Shown in pieces: positions 59,304 to 64,000 of a stretch of 64,000 nt of DNA. Source of the stretch: Limnoperna fortunei. Taxonomy: Eukaryota; Mollusca; Bivalvia; Mytilida; Modiolidae. The notes beneath the pieces are model-generated. The model had not been told where the DNA came from, did no database searches, and worked only from the letters and a program-made list of their open reading frames with translations. Location of the stretch: contig OX104119.1 in assembly GCA_944474755.1 (NCBI GenBank), positions 46,463,927 to 46,527,926 on the forward strand, written 5' to 3'. A program made the translations under genes and the position numbers. Within the stretch, counting starts at the first letter, position 1; every line of letters starts with the position of its first letter.

Positions 59304-59541
59304 GGGGCCTCGGTAGCCGAGTGGTTAACTACTGCGTCTACTATTGATCACGTGGTGTGTCAACACTGAGATTCCGGGTTCGAGTCTCACCGGCAGGGTG
59401 TACTCGACTTCAATCTTAATTGCCAGTTTTTCTACAGAAGGTCCGGAGTTCTTTCCGGGTACTTCGGCTTCCTCCCCCAATAAAAAGTGGATCCCATAAA
59501 ATAGCTGCAAAATTGCTGAAAGTGGCGTTTAACATAATTCA
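59304..59541 (+). mobile_element. tRNA-derived SINE (family C), copy 1
   Basis: The head has TAGCCGAGTGGTTAACTACT (A-box region) and, about 50 bp later, GGGTTCGAGTCTCACC (B-box). The body has TTCCGGGTACTTCGGCTTCC, and the 3' end is TTGCTGAAAGTGGCGTTTAA. The acceptor arms do not pair as in a functional tRNA. It inserted in a TATATGCACATA-type minisatellite that also appears near 57960-58040 and 60545-60640. Confidence 0.75.
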
Positions 59542-61733
59542 AAACAAAAATATATACACATGTATGCACATACATTGTCTATATACAGTACTTGAGATTG
59601 AAAACACAACACTTTTAGCAAACCAACGCGTTCCAAAATCCGTAGGCAATCAGTCAGATCAGTCAAGTCTTGATATAACGTCGTGTTTATAATAAAGAGC
59701 TTGAATACTCAGCTAAACAGTACTCTTTGCCAATATAGGGATGAGTCGAGCACACCATCTCGCCTGAAGGTTCGAACAGGCAACCTCGATCATTAAAAGT
59801 AGATTACTGACACCTTTACCACTGAGTTTTTTTTTCATTCTAAATGCTTAACAAGATCATTTGTCGCGACTTGATAAGTTGTCTGTATGTGCCATAATGC
59901 CTAGAATTCCGGGGTATATTAATAAATAAGATTTACGACAGAAACTAAAACATCTATTATATATATTCTATCAATGTTTCATTGTCTCATATGAATGTAC
60001 AAGAATTAAATCTCAAAGAATAAACTATTAAACATGCTTGTATATATATATACTTCTGTGTTAAAGATGCGAACATGTAAGCGTAAAATGAAATAAATAC
60101 TGCTTTTCGTATTTTGTCGTCATATTTTTGAGTTTTCGTTTAAAAAATATCAAAGTCAAAGGCGAAGTACTTTTAATATTGAGGTGGGTACCATCTCATT
60201 AATATCTAGTTTCAAATACTCCCGATGTTTAAAGAAAACATTGATACTTATATATTATTGGAATGTGACATTTATATTAACAATTCTTTTGAGAGCTTGG
60301 GTTTTTTAATTATAAATGGATATTCGTTTCATCTTCAAATTATGAAGTTATTCGTATCCGTCAACTGACCGATTTATGCACATAATTACATGACGGATTC
60401 TAGATCGCACTGTTTGGACTGATCGATGACAGTTACCAAGGACAGATTCATAATTTTGGACGGATGTATTCGTCAGCAATTCGTCAGCAATCAGTTACCA
60501 ATCAGTCGACGTGTTGCATTTACGGTTCCAAGTACTGTAATTTTTTTATATATGCACATAACTTGTTTGTATACATTTTCTATACATGTGCATATTTTTT
60601 CTAAAAAGTTTTTCAATATATGCACATTCTTTATGATATAATGACTTCAGCATTAGTTTAAAAACAACTCGGACCGTATAAAAGACAACTCTGTAAATAC
60701 CGACTAAAGAATTGACTATTATGTTATTAATAAATGTGATAAATACGTTATATCGTTAATTAAAATCGATCATACATTTTATTTAACCTTTGTTAAGCTC
60801 TCAATCGGACCATATATATTATATTAGTATATAATGTCCATGCCTCCATTAAACAATAAGAGCAGTTCGTAACTATGATTAATTATAATCTTAAGCGTAA
60901 TTAAATATATTTAAAGGAAAGTTTCCAAGCCAAGTTGGTGAACTGAGAATGAATTGAATTTGATAACATTTGATGGAAACCTACCTTTTCCCATACTTAT
61001 ACACCTGTTGTGGAAAGATTCAAAGGTCACATATAAAACTAGTAAATGGAGGAAAACTTTGTAGATTCTAAAGGAAGAAGATGATAGATTAATATATGAC
61101 TATAAAAATATTATCATTTGACCATTTCATTGACTTAACATTCCGTCAAAAGAAATGCTTTGCCTGAAAACAACATGGAATGGAAGCTGGAAAGTTATGT
61201 CACCTAGGAATATAATAAAAATAGATTGCAGAACCCTGGCAGTGTTCTGATCTTATCCCTTAGGGTTGTAGAATTTCCTGATGATTTTTTTACTCGTTAT
61301 AAATCATCGACAAAGCAAAGAGGTTCTGAATAAATGAAAGAACTTTTTTGTACTATTATAAATAACAGTTTAGAACGAATACTCGTACCGTCGCTTTTTT
61401 TTTGCCTTAATTCGACAAATCACAAAACTTGTATCGGACTATAACATCAGTAAAATCCATCCTAATAACAGCTTCAAACGTTACGGGGTAGAATCAGGAA
61501 CATATATTAAACATATTTAAGGCTTACTGGATAATAAGTATTTAAGGGATAGGGGTAGAATTAGGAAGATATATAAGACAGTTTTTAGGTTGAGAGGTAG
61601 AATCATAGAACTTTTTTGACACTATATAGTGTAATATGAGGTATAAAATAGTAAATTCAATATAGAATATGACGAACTAAACAGATTCAATATTGGTTTA
61701 TTAGAAACGAAATATCTGTCTTAAAAATGTTGC
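59542..61733. other. Intergenic DNA with SINE scrap and TATATGCACATA minisatellite
   Basis: A minus-strand head fragment of SINE family C lies at about 59730-59826 (GTTGCCTGTTCGAACC). Minisatellite-like units recur at 60545-60640. No gene recognised. Confidence 0.45.
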
Positions 61734-62001
61734 TGTTTGTTTGTTTGTTTGATTGTGTTTAACGCCACTTTCAGCAATTTTTCAGCTATATCATGGCGTC
61801 CAGTTTTTATTTGGGGAGGAAGCCGGAGGACCCGGAGAAAACCCCCGACCTGCGGTAGGAAAACTGGCAATCCTTGTCAATTAAGATTGGAGTCGAGTAC
61901 AACCTGCCTGCAGTGATAATCGAACCCGCAATCTCAGTGTTGACAGACCACGTGATCAATAGTAGATGAACTACCTTGACCACTCGGCCACCGAGGCCCC
62001 C
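61734..62001 (-). mobile_element. tRNA-derived SINE (family C), copy 2
   Basis: A 268-bp element on the minus strand with head GGGGGCCTCGGTGGCCGAGT, B-box GCGGGTTCGATTATCA, 3' end GCTGAAAGTGGCGTTAAA and a (CAAA)n tail. A perfect 12-bp target-site duplication, TAAAAATGTTGC, is at 61722-61733 and 62002-62013. Confidence 0.9.
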
Positions 62002-62209
62002 TAAAAATGTTGCAAAATACATTAAAACTTGTGTGTTACGTATACTAAAAAATCTCCACCTTGTAACAACTAGCATGACTAGGTGGAGTCAAGTAATACT
62101 TTGGAATATACTTATATCTTTTCTTTATAATTTTGTTATTTTTGGCATTTAAACTATGTATGAAATTCAAAGCTAATTTCAAGATCACAAAGATTATATA
62201 ATCTAAGTT

Positions 62210-64000
62210 TTATTGATGTGTTATTCAATCTTCCTGTTTCTACTAGATGTTTTAGATTTGAAGTCCTCAGCTTTGTAATATAAACACTGTCAGACATTGA
62301 AAATCTTGCCAAATATTCTTCAATTTTAATTTTTGTTCACAAGTTCAAAAAACCTCTTGCAGAACTTTGTTTGAAAAATAAATTGATCACGTAATCTTTG
62401 CTTAACATCATATTTTATAGAAATCGTACATAAAGCTGCGATTCAATGATATAACAAAGCCAGTTTCATTAAATACATTTTCTACACAATTTATCCAGTT
62501 GGAATAGAAATAGGAATGGAATAGAAATTCCCATTCTTTTGTAGTCTGTATATAAGGTTGTACGATTTCAAACTTAGTTTGTTTTCAGTAGTAACTAGTC
62601 TATTCCAGTACAAGTTTTATGTGTATTAAGAAAGGATAGCGCAGTTTTATGTGTATTAATAAGAATAGCGATCACGTTCACCATATATCTTATAGCTTGG
62701 TTTTGTTGTCATAACCTGCAAAATCTTTTTAAAAAACTGCAATTGAATTCTTTCAATGCTAGAAATATCTTCGAAACCCTAGAGCTCTGCCAAATATAAA
62801 AGGCTAGGTTCCACTTAACAATCTGGGACCATACTGGGAAGTTTCGCAGTGCTCGACCCACAGAGCAGCCCAGGGTGGTGGATAGGGGAGACCCTCTCTT
62901 TGGGGGGGGGGGGTTGTCGGGTCATAATACGGAAAGCCTGGCCGCGGTCCATAGCGGGTAACGTGTTTGGAGAGTGCTACGCTCCTTGCACGATGGAGAT
63001 CCCTTTTGCAGGTTTCGAAAAAGAGTGGTCTCATTATAGCCGCTACAAAATGCTAAATTCTCCGAACCTCAAAATTTTCCATCCCTCCCCATTTTCAAAT
63101 AATGTATTGTTTGTTAACTTGTTCACGTCCTGAATATAGCTGAAATACTGCTCGCTGAACGGAAAGCAAACATCCAATCAATGCACTAAACAATCAGATA
63201 ATTTTAATTGCAGATCTAATGAAATAAGTTGGCTCTTTATTCTTTTATATACAGCAAATTATGCCTTCCGACCTTGATCAATCAGTTTTGGCTAAACGTT
63301 TACAAATGAACCATTATAGTTTATAAACAAGTCCAAGATATGAGAAACTATCTACAATTTCAATAATGTCGTTGTTCATTTACTAAATACAACAATTTTG
63401 GTCTTTGGGCATATATAGATAGTTTCCATTCATCACAGTAATTACAAAATATGTTTAAATTTGTAAATCTTCTCCAGTTTCAGCTAATATAATTTTTATC
63501 ATCAGCATACATTAAAATAAATATCTCAACAAATACTGTAATTTCGTTCATACATTTTTCTTTTATTTTACACAGAGGTTTTCCGTCAAAATACTTAAGG
63601 TATTCTTCGAGGTCACTATGAAAAAGAAAAAATATCGGTGGCGAAAGCCAGTCAAACATCGGAAAAAAATCAGAATACCTTTTCTGACTTCTGACACAAG
63701 ATTGATATTAATATACATATTTTTAATTAATATTTCAAAATATTTTCCTATAACTCCATACATATTTCTTTTCTTCACCCAGTGTCAAAGGCTTTCGAAA
63801 GTCGATGAAGGAACAAATCTTTTTTGTCAAAAGAAAAATATAAAGAATTATTGAATGAAGTGAAAAAAATATTTTCAATAGTGGAATAGTCTTTCCTGAA
63901 ACCGGTTTGGCATTTAGATATTAAATAAATGGAGATAAAGATATCAATAGACCAACTTTCTGGGACGACTCCACTATTAAATACAATACTAAATAAAGTA
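62210..64000 (-). pseudogene. LINE reverse transcriptase and C-terminal region, broken
   Basis: From the right edge on the minus strand the trace has FNSGVVPESW-like and CQTGFRK, then LSKAFD in place of the DF.KAFD box. FILMYADDKNYIS carries the catalytic YADD near 63500. CDEWKL and TKIVVFSK follow, then NYNGSFV. After the inserted SINE-like element come GFEDISSIERIQLQFFKKIL, KPSYKIYGE and ERRLRDQF-like (RLRDQFIFQTKFCKRF) motifs. These are what I expect in order from one LINE family common in invertebrates. Stops and deletions are frequent. The clade is not assigned. Confidence 0.65.
62823..63183 (+). mobile_element. SINE-like retroposon, subfamily B, copy 3, nested in the LINE
   Basis: Starts CTGGGACCATACTGGGAAG, has a poly-G run (62903-62912), GGTTGTCGGGTCATAATACG and CTCCTTGCACGATGGA, and ends with CCTGAATATAGCTGAAATAC and a short ATCCAATCAAT tail. 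An 11-bp target-site duplication with one mismatch (CACTTAACAAT 62812-62822, CACTAAACAAT 63184-63194) flanks it. Confidence 0.8.

Larger units (their letters stand above)
62200..64000 (-). mobile_element. LINE (non-LTR retrotransposon), decayed, continuing past the right edge
   Basis: On the minus strand the right part (64000 to about 63235) and the left part (about 62800 to 62200) form one LINE ORF2 trace, split by the SINE-like element at 62823-63183. Most of the RT fingers must lie outside the window. Frames are broken throughout. Confidence 0.65.

Noticed and set aside
59304..59400. Possible tRNA gene
   Set aside because: Same reasoning; the sequence continues into a SINE body and recurs at 61734-62001.
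1..64000. CRISPR array, rRNA genes, bacterial operons
   Set aside because: No regularly spaced short repeats with unique spacers, no rRNA-like blocks and no prokaryotic gene organisation.

Overview
The window looks like nuclear DNA of a bivalve mollusc, most likely a mussel (Mytilidae). The evidence is AT-rich DNA, intron-bearing genes for secreted C1q-domain lectins of the type greatly expanded in bivalves, and repeat families that I associate with bivalve genomes: (ATCA)n-tailed retroposons, elements starting GCTCACCTGA, elements with TGCCCCCGC ends, and a TCCGGAGCACCTGAG repeat. The species call is inference. There are no prokaryotic features, rRNA genes or CRISPR arrays.

Layout. 1-3.8 kb: a decayed DIRS-like retrotransposon on the minus strand, interrupted by a SINE-like element. 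4.8-5.3 kb: a second copy of that SINE-like element. 5.7-13.5 kb: a segment carrying an intact three-exon C1q gene and a LINE insertion. 13.6-18.0 kb: a second C1q gene with a recognisable promoter, a LINE in intron 2 and a one-base frame problem in exon 2. 18.3-24.2 kb: a RTE-like LINE scrap, then a decayed DNA transposon carrying both a YqaJ-type exonuclease gene and the C-terminus of a DDE transposase. 26.3-33.8 kb: a diverged second copy of the 5.7-13.5 kb segment, in which the C1q gene is dead and a 900-bp inverted-repeat element has landed. 35.3-39.3 kb: a broken L1-like LINE. 39.4-40.2 kb: a Penelope-like reverse transcriptase remnant. 40.3-44.5 kb: related direct and tandem repeats with hairpin ends and nuclear-receptor-like TGACCT motifs. 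44.7-62.2 kb: mostly AT-rich non-coding DNA with SINE-like copies, fold-back hairpins and minisatellites. 62.2-64.0 kb: another LINE on the minus strand, interrupted by a SINE-like element and running off the right edge.

Only the two C1q genes look like host protein genes. Each encodes a signal peptide, a short coiled-coil stalk and a C-terminal C1q head, split over three exons with identical phases. These are secreted lectin-like proteins that in bivalves are mostly linked to recognition of microbes and glycans. The rest is a dense record of nested insertions. Several have precise target-site duplications, and one has its empty site preserved in the duplicated segment, so the order of events can be read. 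I found no clearly new molecular system. The most useful observations are the functional-plus-dead C1q duplication, SINE-like elements sharing the 3' tail of a resident LINE, the transposase plus YqaJ element, and the hairpin-ended repeat family.
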